DNA of 34,244 nt from Asanoa iriomotensis. Its GTDB lineage: Bacteria; Actinomycetota; Actinomycetes; Mycobacteriales; Micromonosporaceae. The translations under genes were made by a program, and so were the position numbers. Location of the stretch: NCBI RefSeq assembly GCF_016862515.1, contig NZ_BONC01000077.1, forward strand, positions 1-34,244, written 5' to 3'. Shown here in pieces: positions 16,914 through 24,661 of this stretch (the stretch's first letter is position 1; each line of letters opens with the position of its first letter). The notes below the pieces were generated by a model that saw only the letters and a list, made by a program, of their open reading frames with translations, was not told the origin of the DNA and made no database searches.

Positions 16914-19900
16914 GTGGAGTTCAGCGTTCTCGGCCAGCTGGAGGCATCCGTCGACGGACACCCGGTCAATCTCGGCGGCGCACGCCAACGGGTCGTCCTG
17001 GCGGGACTGTTGCTCAACCTCGGCCGCGCGGTGAGCGTGGCGGAGCTGACCGAGCTGGTGTGGGGTGACAACCCGCCGTCCTCCGCGCGCAGCCAGCTCC
17101 AGATGGCCGTCCATCAGCTCCGCCAGATCTTCGGCGAGCACGGCCAACAGGATCTGCTGCGGACGGACGCGGCCGGCTACCGGTTGCTGGTGGACGCCCG
17201 GCGACTGGATCTCGCCCGGTTCGAGGCCGCCATCGGCCGGGCGCGCAAGTTCGCCGGGAGCGGCGAGTCCGTGTCGGCGGCGCTGGAGCTGCGCACGGCG
17301 TTGGCACTCTGGCGCGACCGGCCCCTGCGGGAGCTGGCCAACGACCTGCTCACCCGGCAGACCGAGTGGCTCTGCGAGCTGCGGCTCGCGGCGGCCGAGG
17401 AGTTCTTCGAGCTCGAGACCGAGGCGGGACACGACCGCGACGTGATCCCCGAGCTGGTCGACTACGTGGGCGAGCATCCGCTGCGCGAGCGGCTGGTGGC
17501 GGCCCTGGTCAAGGCGCTCGGCCGCACCGGCCGGCAGGCCGAGGCCCTCGCGCTCTACCAGCGGACGGTGGTGGCGCTGCGCGAGGAGCTGGGCGTGGAT
17601 CCGGGGCCGGAGCTGCGCCTCGGCCACCTGCAGCTGCTCCGCGGCGACCTGGCGGTGGCGGTGGCGGTCGACGACGCCGCGCCGACGCCGGTGCGTGGGC
17701 CCGCCTCGCCCCCACGATCCCTGCCCCGGTCGACCCGACTGCTGGGCCGCGACGAGGACCTCGGCAAGGCGTTGCGGGCCGTCCGGGCCGCTGGTCCGGC
17801 GCCGCGGGTCGTCATGATCGCCGGCATGCCCGGGGTGGGAAAGTCCGCGTTCGCGGTCACGCTCGCCCGGCGGCTGGCCGACGACTATCCCGACGGCCAC
17901 CTGTTCGTGCACCTGCGTGGCCACGGCCAGGGCACACCCGTCGACCCGGTGGAGGCGTTGGGGGTGCTGTTCGACCAGCTCGGCGTGGCACCGCAACAGG
18001 TGCCGGCGTCCCTGGAGGGCAGGAAGGCGTTGTGGCGCCGGCTGATGGCCGGCCGCCGGTCGATCGTGGTGCTCGACGACGCGACGACGACCGCCCAGAT
18101 CGAGCCGCTGCTGCCCGACGACGGCGGCCCCTTGGTAGTGGTGACCAGCCGGGCGGCGATCGGCGTCCTGGACGGCGCCTGGCCGGTCACGCTCGACGTG
18201 CTGTCGCCGGCGGATGCCGTCGCGGTGCTGCGCGACGTCGTCGGCGACCGCGTGGCCGGCGAACCGGCGGCCGCCGGCGAGGTGGCCGAGCTGTGCGGCC
18301 GGCTGCCGCTGGCCCTGCGGCTGGCCGCACACCGGCTGCTGCACCGTCCGCAGTGGACCGTCGCCGACATGGTCCGCCAGTTGCGCGCGGCGGAGCCGAC
18401 GCCGATCCGGCTCACGGTCGAGGGCCACAGCGTCGCCGCCGCGTTCGAGGTCTCATACCGCCAGCTCGACGAGCCGCAGCGCCACCTGTTCCGCCTGCTC
18501 GGGCTGCACCCCGCCGTGCCGTTCGAGGCGTGGGCGGCCGCGGCCCTGGCCGGCGTGCCGATCGCCGAGGCCCGGGACATTCTCGACGGGCTCGTCGACG
18601 TCCATCTCGTCCAGGCCGTCACCGCCACCCGCTACCAGTTGCACGACCTCGTCCGCGCGTACGCCGTTTCCCGGGTCACCGAGGTCGAGCAACCGCCGGC
18701 CGTCGTCCGGATGCTCGACTACTACCTCTACACCGCGACCGTCGCCGACGAACCGCGTGGCCTGCGTCCGATGCGGGCGGTCGAGGTGCCGGCCGGTGCC
18801 CTGGTGCGGCCGCTGGAACCCGGACCCGCCGAGGTGGCCTGGTCGCGATACGAGTGGCCGACGATCGTGGCGCTCACCGACCTGGCACACGGCATGGGCC
18901 TGCTTCGGCACGCCGCGCTGCTGCCGCTGGCGGCGTGGCAGGCCGCGACCAACGACGGCCACAGCGCGGTCATGGTGCGGCTCTGCCGTCAAGGCCTGGA
19001 CGCCGCGGCCGAGTTGGGGGACGAGGCCGCCACGGCCCGGCTGCATCACTACGTCGCCGGCAACTACCAACGGCTGGGTCAGCCCGCGGAGAGCGTCACG
19101 CACCTCGAGCTCGCGGCCGCCCATCACCGCCGCGTGGGTGACCTGCCGAGCGTGGTGCACGCACAACTCAACCTGAGCGTCGTCAAACGCGACGACGGCC
19201 GGCTCGTGGAGGCGTTGGCCGACGTCCGGATCGCCGTGACCCTGGCCGAGCAGATCGGTGACGCGCAGGCCCTCGCGACCGCGCGCCGGCTTCACGGAGT
19301 GGCCGCCAGTCGCGCGGGCGACCACGAAACCGCGCTGGCCCAGCTCCGGCGCTCCGTGGCCTGGAACTACCGGCACGGCGCACCCTGCGGGTTGGAGTTG
19401 GCGCTCGGCTCGCTCGCCCGCGCCCACCTGCTCGCCGGCCACTTCAGGCTCGCGGCCCTCCTGCTCCGACGCACCGTGCCGGTGCTCGAACAGGCGGGCC
19501 GTCCGGGCGACGCCGCGGAAGACCTCAGCGCCCTGGCACGGGCGTTGCTCGGGCTCGACCGGCCGCTGGAGGCGTTGGACAGCCTGACGCGAGCCCAGCA
19601 GCACCTCGCCGCCCTGGCCGATCCCTACTTCGAACCCGACGTCCTCAACAGCCTGGGCGCCACACTCACCAGGCTGGGGCGCACAGGTGAGGCGGTCGCC
19701 GCACACGAGCGGGCGCTCGCCTCGGCCCGGCTGACCCACCAGCGTTACGAGCAGGCGCGTGCCCATGCCGGGCTCGGCTCCGCACACGCCGACGCCGACG
19801 CGGCGCGACTGGCCCGGGAGACGGCGCTCGAGATGTTCCGCGCGATGGGCATCGCGCCCGTGACGGCGGAGACCCTGGCGGGCCCCGGGCCCGGGGCCGT

Positions 19901-19943
19901 GGCTGTCCACGGCCCCGAGACCGGTGAAACCAGGCGTCTCTGA
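16914..19943 (+). CDS. AfsR/SARP-type regulator with NB-ARC and TPR domains
   Basis: A 1009-residue regulator. The N-terminus is an OmpR-like winged helix (VEFSVLGQLEASVDG, GARQRVVLAGLLLN) followed by a bacterial transcriptional activation domain, to about residue 245. An NB-ARC ATPase follows, with Walker A GMPGVGKS at residues 304-311 and Walker B VVLDDA, then a long TPR array (about residues 680-990). This is the large SARP layout of AfsR, which activates secondary-metabolite genes. The start is GTG at 16914, with GAGG 8 bases upstream; an in-frame ATG at 16872 would add 14 untypical residues. It ends 14 bp from the convergent RiPP precursor gene, so it is a candidate activator of that locus. 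Confidence 0.93.
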   Translation: MEFSVLGQLEASVDGHPVNLGGARQRVVLAGLLLNLGRAVSVAELTELVWGDNPPSSARSQLQMAVHQLRQIFGEHGQQDLLRTDAAGYRLLVDARRLDLARFEAAIGRARKFAGSGESVSAALELRTALALWRDRPLRELANDLLTRQTEWLCELRLAAAEEFFELETEAGHDRDVIPELVDYVGEHPLRERLVAALVKALGRTGRQAEALALYQRTVVALREELGVDPGPELRLGHLQLLRGDLAVAVAVDDAAPTPVRGPASPPRSLPRSTRLLGRDEDLGKALRAVRAAGPAPRVVMIAGMPGVGKSAFAVTLARRLADDYPDGHLFVHLRGHGQGTPVDPVEALGVLFDQLGVAPQQVPASLEGRKALWRRLMAGRRSIVVLDDATTTAQIEPLLPDDGGPLVVVTSRAAIGVLDGAWPVTLDVLSPADAVAVLRDVVGDRVAGEPAAAGEVAELCGRLPLALRLAAHRLLHRPQWTVADMVRQLRAAEPTPIRLTVEGHSVAAAFEVSYRQLDEPQRHLFRLLGLHPAVPFEAWAAAALAGVPIAEARDILDGLVDVHLVQAVTATRYQLHDLVRAYAVSRVTEVEQPPAVVRMLDYYLYTATVADEPRGLRPMRAVEVPAGALVRPLEPGPAEVAWSRYEWPTIVALTDLAHGMGLLRHAALLPLAAWQAATNDGHSAVMVRLCRQGLDAAAELGDEAATARLHHYVAGNYQRLGQPAESVTHLELAAAHHRRVGDLPSVVHAQLNLSVVKRDDGRLVEALADVRIAVTLAEQIGDAQALATARRLHGVAASRAGDHETALAQLRRSVAWNYRHGAPCGLELALGSLARAHLLAGHFRLAALLLRRTVPVLEQAGRPGDAAEDLSALARALLGLDRPLEALDSLTRAQQHLAALADPYFEPDVLNSLGATLTRLGRTGEAVAAHERALASARLTHQRYEQARAHAGLGSAHADADAARLARETALEMFRAMGIAPVTAETLAGPGPGAVAVHGPETGETRRL

Positions 19944-19957
19944 GCAGCGCCCGGTGT

Positions 19958-20131
19958 TTACCAGGCCTTGCTTCCGAATCGCGCGGACTTGTCGTCGCTC
20001 GTGGCCTGCTCGGCGACCCGGGCGAGGGCCGTCTCGAAGGCGCCGTGGATCCGGCCGGTGTCGCGGGTGGACCGGTACATCCCCAGCGGGATGTCGACGA
20101 GGTCGCTGACCGGTGCGGTGGTCTCGGGCAT
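19958..20131 (-). CDS. RiPP precursor peptide candidate (57 aa, FxsA-like leader, FGSKAW end)
   Basis: A 57-codon gene starting at ATG 20131 with AGGAG 6 bases upstream and ending in TAA. The peptide begins MPETTAPVSDLVDIPL and ends DDKSARFGSKAW. The acidic leader with an SDLVDIPL segment resembles, from memory, FxsA-type precursors matured by FxsB radical SAM enzymes. The likely core holds an aromatic-x-Ser tripeptide, Phe52-Gly53-Ser54, the kind of site where such enzymes join the aromatic ring to the third residue. Unlike the FxSxx-COOH family, three residues (K55, A56, W57) follow the Ser. It lies 76 bp downstream of the MFS gene on the same strand. No homology search was possible. Confidence 0.75.
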   Translation of the reverse strand: MPETTAPVSDLVDIPLGMYRSTRDTGRIHGAFETALARVAEQATSDDKSARFGSKAW

Positions 20132-20152
20132 CGTGTGCTCCTGTGGTGATCG

Positions 20153-20170
20153 GCCGGCCTTGGTGCCGGC
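20153..20170 (-). other. Hairpin between the MFS gene and the precursor gene
   Basis: Two copies of the self-complementary GCCGGC (20153-20158 and 20165-20170) form a 6-bp stem with a 6-base loop, 21 bases before the precursor start. It could limit read-through or mark a processing site, giving the peptide gene a different expression level from the exporter. The effect is inferred. Confidence 0.35.
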
Positions 20171-20207
20171 GGCTGGGATCAGTCAAGGCGGCGGCGGTCT
20201 CGGGACG

Positions 20208-21491
20208 CTATGCGGCCGCTATCGCCGTCGGTTGGTGACGCATATCCGGTGCGGTCGGATAGTCGCGCAGGACGCGCAGCGGTGACGCGAGCGGCCACGC
20301 GGTGGCCGCGAGCATGACGAGTCCGGCGACGACCATGGTGGCCCGCAGCCCGAAAGCCGTCGCGAGCAGGCCGCCGAGCACCGCGCCGACCGGGTTCATG
20401 CCGGTCACGAGAATGGTCGCGCTGCCCATGACACGGCCGCGAAGATGGGCCGGGACGAGCGCCTGCCGCACCGATCCACCGACCACCGCGGAGACGGTCA
20501 GCGACGCACCCCACAACAGATTGCCGACCGACAGCACCAGCCAGGCGACCGCGGGAGGCCCAGCGGCGGCCGCGCCCAGCAGACCGCCGACTCCCCCCAG
20601 CGCGCAGGCGCCGATGATGGTCCCGCCCACGCCGAACCGGGCGACGGCCACACTGGACAGTGCCGAGGCGACCAACCCGCCGACGCCGAGGCAGGCGAGC
20701 GCCAGCCCCGTGCCGCCCGCGCCGAGGTGCAGTACCTGCACGGCGAAGAGCACCGCGACGGCGCTGTTCATGCAGGCACCGATATTGCTGACGCAGGCCT
20801 CGCCGACGAAGGCGCGCAACGTGCGCTGGCGCACCAGGAACCTGAGCCCCTGGCGCGCCTCCGCGACGAAGGCCCGCCGCTCGCCGGCGGTCACTGCGGG
20901 CTCGGCCACCGTGATCCGGCGCAGCAGGAGCGCCGACACCACGTACGAGACGGCGTCGGCGACCAGCGCCCCCGGACCGGTGAGCAGCGCGACGAGCCCT
21001 CCGCCGAGTCCGCGTCCGCCGATGGTGGTGACGGCCGCGCTGGCCGCGAGTTTGGCGTTGCCCTCGGGCAGCAGCTCCGGGCCTACCACGGTCGGCAGGT
21101 AGGCGTTGCCGGCCAGGTCGAAGAAGACGTCGAGCGTGCCGACCACCAGCGTGGCGAGGACAAGCTGCCAGTACGCGAGAGCGCCGAGCAGTGCCGCCGT
21201 GGGCAGGGCCAACAGGACCGCCGCCCGTCCCCAGTCACACCCGACGAGGACGCGGCGCCGCGGCAGCCGGTCGACCCAGACCCCGGCCGGAACGGAGATG
21301 AGCAGCCACGGCAGGAAGCCCGCCGCGACGAGCAACGCCAGTTCCATCGGTGTCGCGTTCAGGTTCACCGCGGCGATGTACGGCATCGCCAGCACGGTCA
21401 CCTGCGTGCCCAGCATGGAGACGCTGCGCGCCCCCCAGAGTCGCCGGAAGTCGAGGTGTCGCCACAGGTTGGGCGCGTCAGCAGTGGGCAT
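20208..21491 (-). CDS. MFS transporter, probable exporter of the peptide product
   Basis: A 427-residue major facilitator of the MFS_3 / enterobactin-exporter-like group with about 12 membrane helices. It starts MPTADAPNLWRHLDFRRLWGARSVSMLG, typical of that group, and shows the loop motif GVWVDRLPRRRVLV between helices 2 and 3. The ATG at 21491 has GAGG upstream. It is divergent from the radical SAM gene and upstream of the precursor gene on the same strand. Export of the mature peptide is the likely role by context; drug or metabolite efflux is the alternative. Confidence 0.88.
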   Translation of the reverse strand: MPTADAPNLWRHLDFRRLWGARSVSMLGTQVTVLAMPYIAAVNLNATPMELALLVAAGFLPWLLISVPAGVWVDRLPRRRVLVGCDWGRAAVLLALPTAALLGALAYWQLVLATLVVGTLDVFFDLAGNAYLPTVVGPELLPEGNAKLAASAAVTTIGGRGLGGGLVALLTGPGALVADAVSYVVSALLLRRITVAEPAVTAGERRAFVAEARQGLRFLVRQRTLRAFVGEACVSNIGACMNSAVAVLFAVQVLHLGAGGTGLALACLGVGGLVASALSSVAVARFGVGGTIIGACALGGVGGLLGAAAAGPPAVAWLVLSVGNLLWGASLTVSAVVGGSVRQALVPAHLRGRVMGSATILVTGMNPVGAVLGGLLATAFGLRATMVVAGLVMLAATAWPLASPLRVLRDYPTAPDMRHQPTAIAAA

Positions 21492-21510
21492 GGCCGGACC
21501 TCGCCGATCT

Positions 21511-21529
21511 GTCGAAGGAGGGTTTCGAC
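21511..21529. promoter_or_regulatory. GTCGAA-N7-TTCGAC inverted repeat in the MFS/radical SAM divergent region
   Basis: A perfect 6+6 inverted repeat in the 177-bp gap that must carry promoters for both the MFS (minus) and radical SAM (plus) transcripts. Candidate operator for coordinated control. I see no clear -10/-35 pair in the gap. Confidence 0.35.
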
Positions 21530-21668
21530 CAGCTCAGCCGACGGCGCTATGCGTCGCCTATCGCGCGCACCGCGCCGGCATGGCGGACCGAGAGCGCATC
21601 GGTGGCGACCGCGTCGATGGTGGGCGCCGGTGCCCGTAGCGGGCGGGTGAACGGATTCGAGGTGCGAG

Positions 21669-22913
21669 ATGACCGTGGTGACCGTTGCCGGGACCGTGGA
21701 CGAGGCCGCGCAGTGGCCGACACGGGCAGTCGTGGACGCGGCGTTCGCCGACCCCACCTGGCGACCGCTGCCCTTCCGGGAGTTCATCCTGAAGGTGCAC
21801 GGCCGCTGCAACCTGGCGTGCGACTACTGCTACATGTACGAGATGGCCGACCAGAGCTGGCGGACCAAGCCGGCGGTCATGGAACGGGCTGTGTTCGACC
21901 AGGCGCTGCACCGGATCGCGGAGCACGCGCGGACGCACGGGCTCAGCGGCGTCGACGTCATCTTCCACGGTGGCGAACCGCTGATGGTCGGCACCGCGTA
22001 CCTCGACGAGGCGGCCACCGCAGCCCGCGCCGCGATGCCCGCGGGTGTGCGGGCCGACCTGTCGATCCAGACCAACGGCACCTTGCTCACCGAGTCGACG
22101 CTCCGGGTGCTCGCCGCGCACGACATCGGTGTCGGCGTCAGCCTCGACGGTGGGGCGGCGGCCAACGACCGGCACCGCCGCTACCGCGACGGCCGCGGCA
22201 GCCACGCGGCCGTCATGCGCGGCATCGCGGCGCTTCGCAAGCCCGCCTATCGGCACCTGTTCACCGGCGTGCTGTGCACGGTGGACCTGGCCAACGACCC
22301 GGTCCAGCTCTACGAGGACCTGCTGGAGACAGGCGCACCGGGCGTCGACTTCCTGCTGCCGCTGGCCAACTGGGAGTCACCACCGCCGGGGTACGGTCCA
22401 CATGAGAGCGGCACACGCTACGCGGAGTGGCTGATCGCCATCTTCGACCGGTGGTACGACGCGCCCACCCGCGAGGTCGGCATCCGGTTCTTCGACGAGA
22501 TCATGAACCTCGTCCTCGGCGGCGCGAGCACCAGCGAAATCATCGGACTGAGCCCGGTGCGGATGCTCGTGATCGACACCGACGGCTCGATCGAACAGGT
22601 CGACGGCCTGAAATCGGCGTTCGAGGGTGCGCCCGACACCGGCCTGAGCGTTCGGTCCCACCCGTTCGACGCGGCGCTGACGCATCCCGCGATCGTGGCC
22701 CGGCAACGCGGCCTCGCCGCGCTGTCGACCACCTGCCTCGCCTGCCCGGTCCACGAGATCTGCGGCGCGGGCCTCTATTCGCACCGCTACCGTCCGGGAA
22801 CGGGCTTCCTCAACCCGTCCGTCTACTGCACCGACCTGCGCACGCTGATCGACCACATCGCGGGTCGGGTCGGCGCCGACCTGCGCCGCCTCGCCGGGGA
22901 GACGGACCGATGA
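21669..22913 (+). CDS. Radical SAM/SPASM peptide maturase, FxsB-like
   Basis: A 414-residue radical SAM enzyme. The KVHGRCNLACDYCYMYE segment carries the CxxxCxxC cluster (Cys47, Cys51, Cys54) that binds the SAM-cleaving 4Fe-4S. FHGGEPLM and VSLDGG are the next conserved strands. The C-terminal SPASM region has Cys356, Cys359, Cys365 and Cys387 for an auxiliary cluster. The pattern, including the KVHGRCNLxCDYCYMYE start, matches FxsB-type maturases, which form C-C cyclophane links in short peptides. ATG 21669 has GAGG 6 bases upstream. It overlaps the HExxH gene by 4 bases. The precursor at 19958-20131 is the likely substrate. Confidence 0.9.
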   Translation: MTVVTVAGTVDEAAQWPTRAVVDAAFADPTWRPLPFREFILKVHGRCNLACDYCYMYEMADQSWRTKPAVMERAVFDQALHRIAEHARTHGLSGVDVIFHGGEPLMVGTAYLDEAATAARAAMPAGVRADLSIQTNGTLLTESTLRVLAAHDIGVGVSLDGGAAANDRHRRYRDGRGSHAAVMRGIAALRKPAYRHLFTGVLCTVDLANDPVQLYEDLLETGAPGVDFLLPLANWESPPPGYGPHESGTRYAEWLIAIFDRWYDAPTREVGIRFFDEIMNLVLGGASTSEIIGLSPVRMLVIDTDGSIEQVDGLKSAFEGAPDTGLSVRSHPFDAALTHPAIVARQRGLAALSTTCLACPVHEICGAGLYSHRYRPGTGFLNPSVYCTDLRTLIDHIAGRVGADLRRLAGETDR

Positions 22914-24589
22914 CCGGGATCACCTGGACCGAGCTGACCGCGCTGGGCGGCGGCCACCTCGACGCCGCCGCGGTCACCGCGCTCGCCAACGGCCAGCACC
23001 GCAAGCGCATCGTGATGCTCACCCTGTTGCTGGACCGCGTCGCCGAGCGCTGTCCCGCCGAGACCGCAGGCGTGGAGGCCGCGTTCGGCCTGCTCGCCGA
23101 CGCTCAGGCCAGAGACCCGCGGGCGGTCAGGGACGTGCTGATGGATCCGGCCGTGGGTGCCTGGCTCGCCCGCATGCTGCGCCGGCTGCACACGACCGAC
23201 GCGGCCGACGACGAGCTGGCTTACCTGTCCGCGATCGCGGTCGCAGGAGCGGCCCGAGCGGGGCACGCGTGCGTGACCGAGCTGGCGCTGCGCGACGGGT
23301 CGGTGGTCATCCCGACGCTCGGACGCATCGACCTGCCGGGCGAGCGCACGGTGACCGTCACGGTCCAGGACGGCAGGCTCACCGTGGACGGCGAGCAGCT
23401 GGCGGAACGGCACGGCTGGCAACCCATGCGACGGAACACGTCGTACGCGGGTGCCCGGACCCTCGTCGTCGACCTCGACGACCTGGCCAGCGCGGCCACC
23501 CGCCTCTCCGAGGCCGAGCTCGCCGGATGGCGATCGGCGCTGGACAGCGCGTGGACCGTCCTGGCAGACGACAACCCGGGCCGCGCCGACGCCATCGCCG
23601 CGGGGCTGCGCAGAATCGTGCCGCTGGCGCCGAACGCGGCCGGCGAGGCCGCCAGCGTCACCTCGCGCGACTCCTTCGGCAGCATCGCGACGACACTCCC
23701 GCACGACGGCCTCACCTGCGCCGACACGCTGATCCACGAGTTCCACCACGCGGTCCTCTACGCACTCGGCGACCTGGTGGCGCTGCACCGTGCCGACGAC
23801 CAGCCCGTGCACTATTCGCCGTGGCGGGACGATCCGCGGCCGATCGACGGACTGCTGCACGGCGCGTACTCATACCTCGGCGTCGTCGACTTCTGGCGCG
23901 GCCAGCGCGAGGTCCTCACGGGACCGCGACGCCGCTTCGCGGACTTCGAGTTCGCGCGATGGCGCCGGCAGGTGGTGATGGCTGGTCGGCTCCTGCTCGA
24001 CTCGGCCCTGCTGACCGACGACGGCACCACCTTCGTCGCGAGCCTCGTGGCAACGGCCGAACAGTGGCTGGCCATCCCGGTCGACGACCGCCCCCGCCGG
24101 CTCGCCGACCAGACGGTCGCCGACCACCTTATCCGCTGGCGCCTACGCCACCGGCTCCCGGACCCGGCGGCGGTGGCGGCGATCGCCGCGGCCCGCCGCG
24201 CTGGCCTGCCCTGCCCGTCACACCCGGCCACGATCGACGGAGAGGTGCGGCCGCACCCGCCCGGCCAGCCCCTCAGCGACCGCACCCGCCTGGCCGCCAT
24301 CGCCGCACGCGGCGAGGATGCGCTGGCGGCCGCCACCGGCGACGTCGACGACCTGCGATTGGTGGCCGGCGCCGTCGCCGAGGCCAACGCCGGATACCTG
24401 GAACGCGTGCGCCACACACCGTCGGACATCGAGTCGTGGGCGGGGTTGGCCCTGTGCAGCCCGGAGGGTTCCGCGCTGCGCACCGCACCGGAGGTCGTGC
24501 GCGCGGTCGCCGCGGCGACGGACGACCTGGACCTCTCCGCCCTCGACCGCTGGCTCCGCGCACCGGTGCTCGAAAGGACAGACATTTAG
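22910..24589 (+). CDS. HExxH-motif peptide-modifying enzyme (probable peptide beta-hydroxylase)
   Basis: A 559-residue protein of the HEXXH-domain family found beside or fused to FxsB-type radical SAM enzymes (TIGR04267, now described as alpha-ketoglutarate-dependent HExxH peptide beta-hydroxylases). The metal motif HEFHH is at residues 276-280, and a conserved PWRDDPRPIDGLLHGAY segment follows, whose His317 is the candidate third ligand. The N-terminal 200 residues and the alanine-rich C-terminal part have no recognisable catalytic motif. Both motif histidines and Glu277 are intact, so it is not the inactivated form. The ATGA overlap with the radical SAM gene suggests the two act on the same peptide. 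A metallopeptidase role is the alternative. Confidence 0.85.
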   Translation: MTGITWTELTALGGGHLDAAAVTALANGQHRKRIVMLTLLLDRVAERCPAETAGVEAAFGLLADAQARDPRAVRDVLMDPAVGAWLARMLRRLHTTDAADDELAYLSAIAVAGAARAGHACVTELALRDGSVVIPTLGRIDLPGERTVTVTVQDGRLTVDGEQLAERHGWQPMRRNTSYAGARTLVVDLDDLASAATRLSEAELAGWRSALDSAWTVLADDNPGRADAIAAGLRRIVPLAPNAAGEAASVTSRDSFGSIATTLPHDGLTCADTLIHEFHHAVLYALGDLVALHRADDQPVHYSPWRDDPRPIDGLLHGAYSYLGVVDFWRGQREVLTGPRRRFADFEFARWRRQVVMAGRLLLDSALLTDDGTTFVASLVATAEQWLAIPVDDRPRRLADQTVADHLIRWRLRHRLPDPAAVAAIAAARRAGLPCPSHPATIDGEVRPHPPGQPLSDRTRLAAIAARGEDALAAATGDVDDLRLVAGAVAEANAGYLERVRHTPSDIESWAGLALCSPEGSALRTAPEVVRAVAAATDDLDLSALDRWLRAPVLERTDI

Positions 24590-24661
24590 CATCTCGGGGG
24601 TACGCGGTTATGGTGACGTCATGCGGCGCGCCAGCCAGCCACGCGTGGGCCGCGGTCCGCG

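Noticed and set aside
18453-20186. Long minus-strand frame opposite the SARP gene that covers the precursor region in another frame
   Set aside because: Composition is shadow-like (His/Arg/Gly/Gln-rich); the 57-codon frame with AGGAG is the supported gene there.
21485-21668. Plus-strand frame in the MFS/radical SAM gap reading WPDLADLSKEGFDQLSRRR, which looks like a second FxsA-type leader
   Set aside because: There is no in-frame start codon or ribosome-binding site near it, and the frame runs on into the radical SAM gene without a stop or a plausible core.
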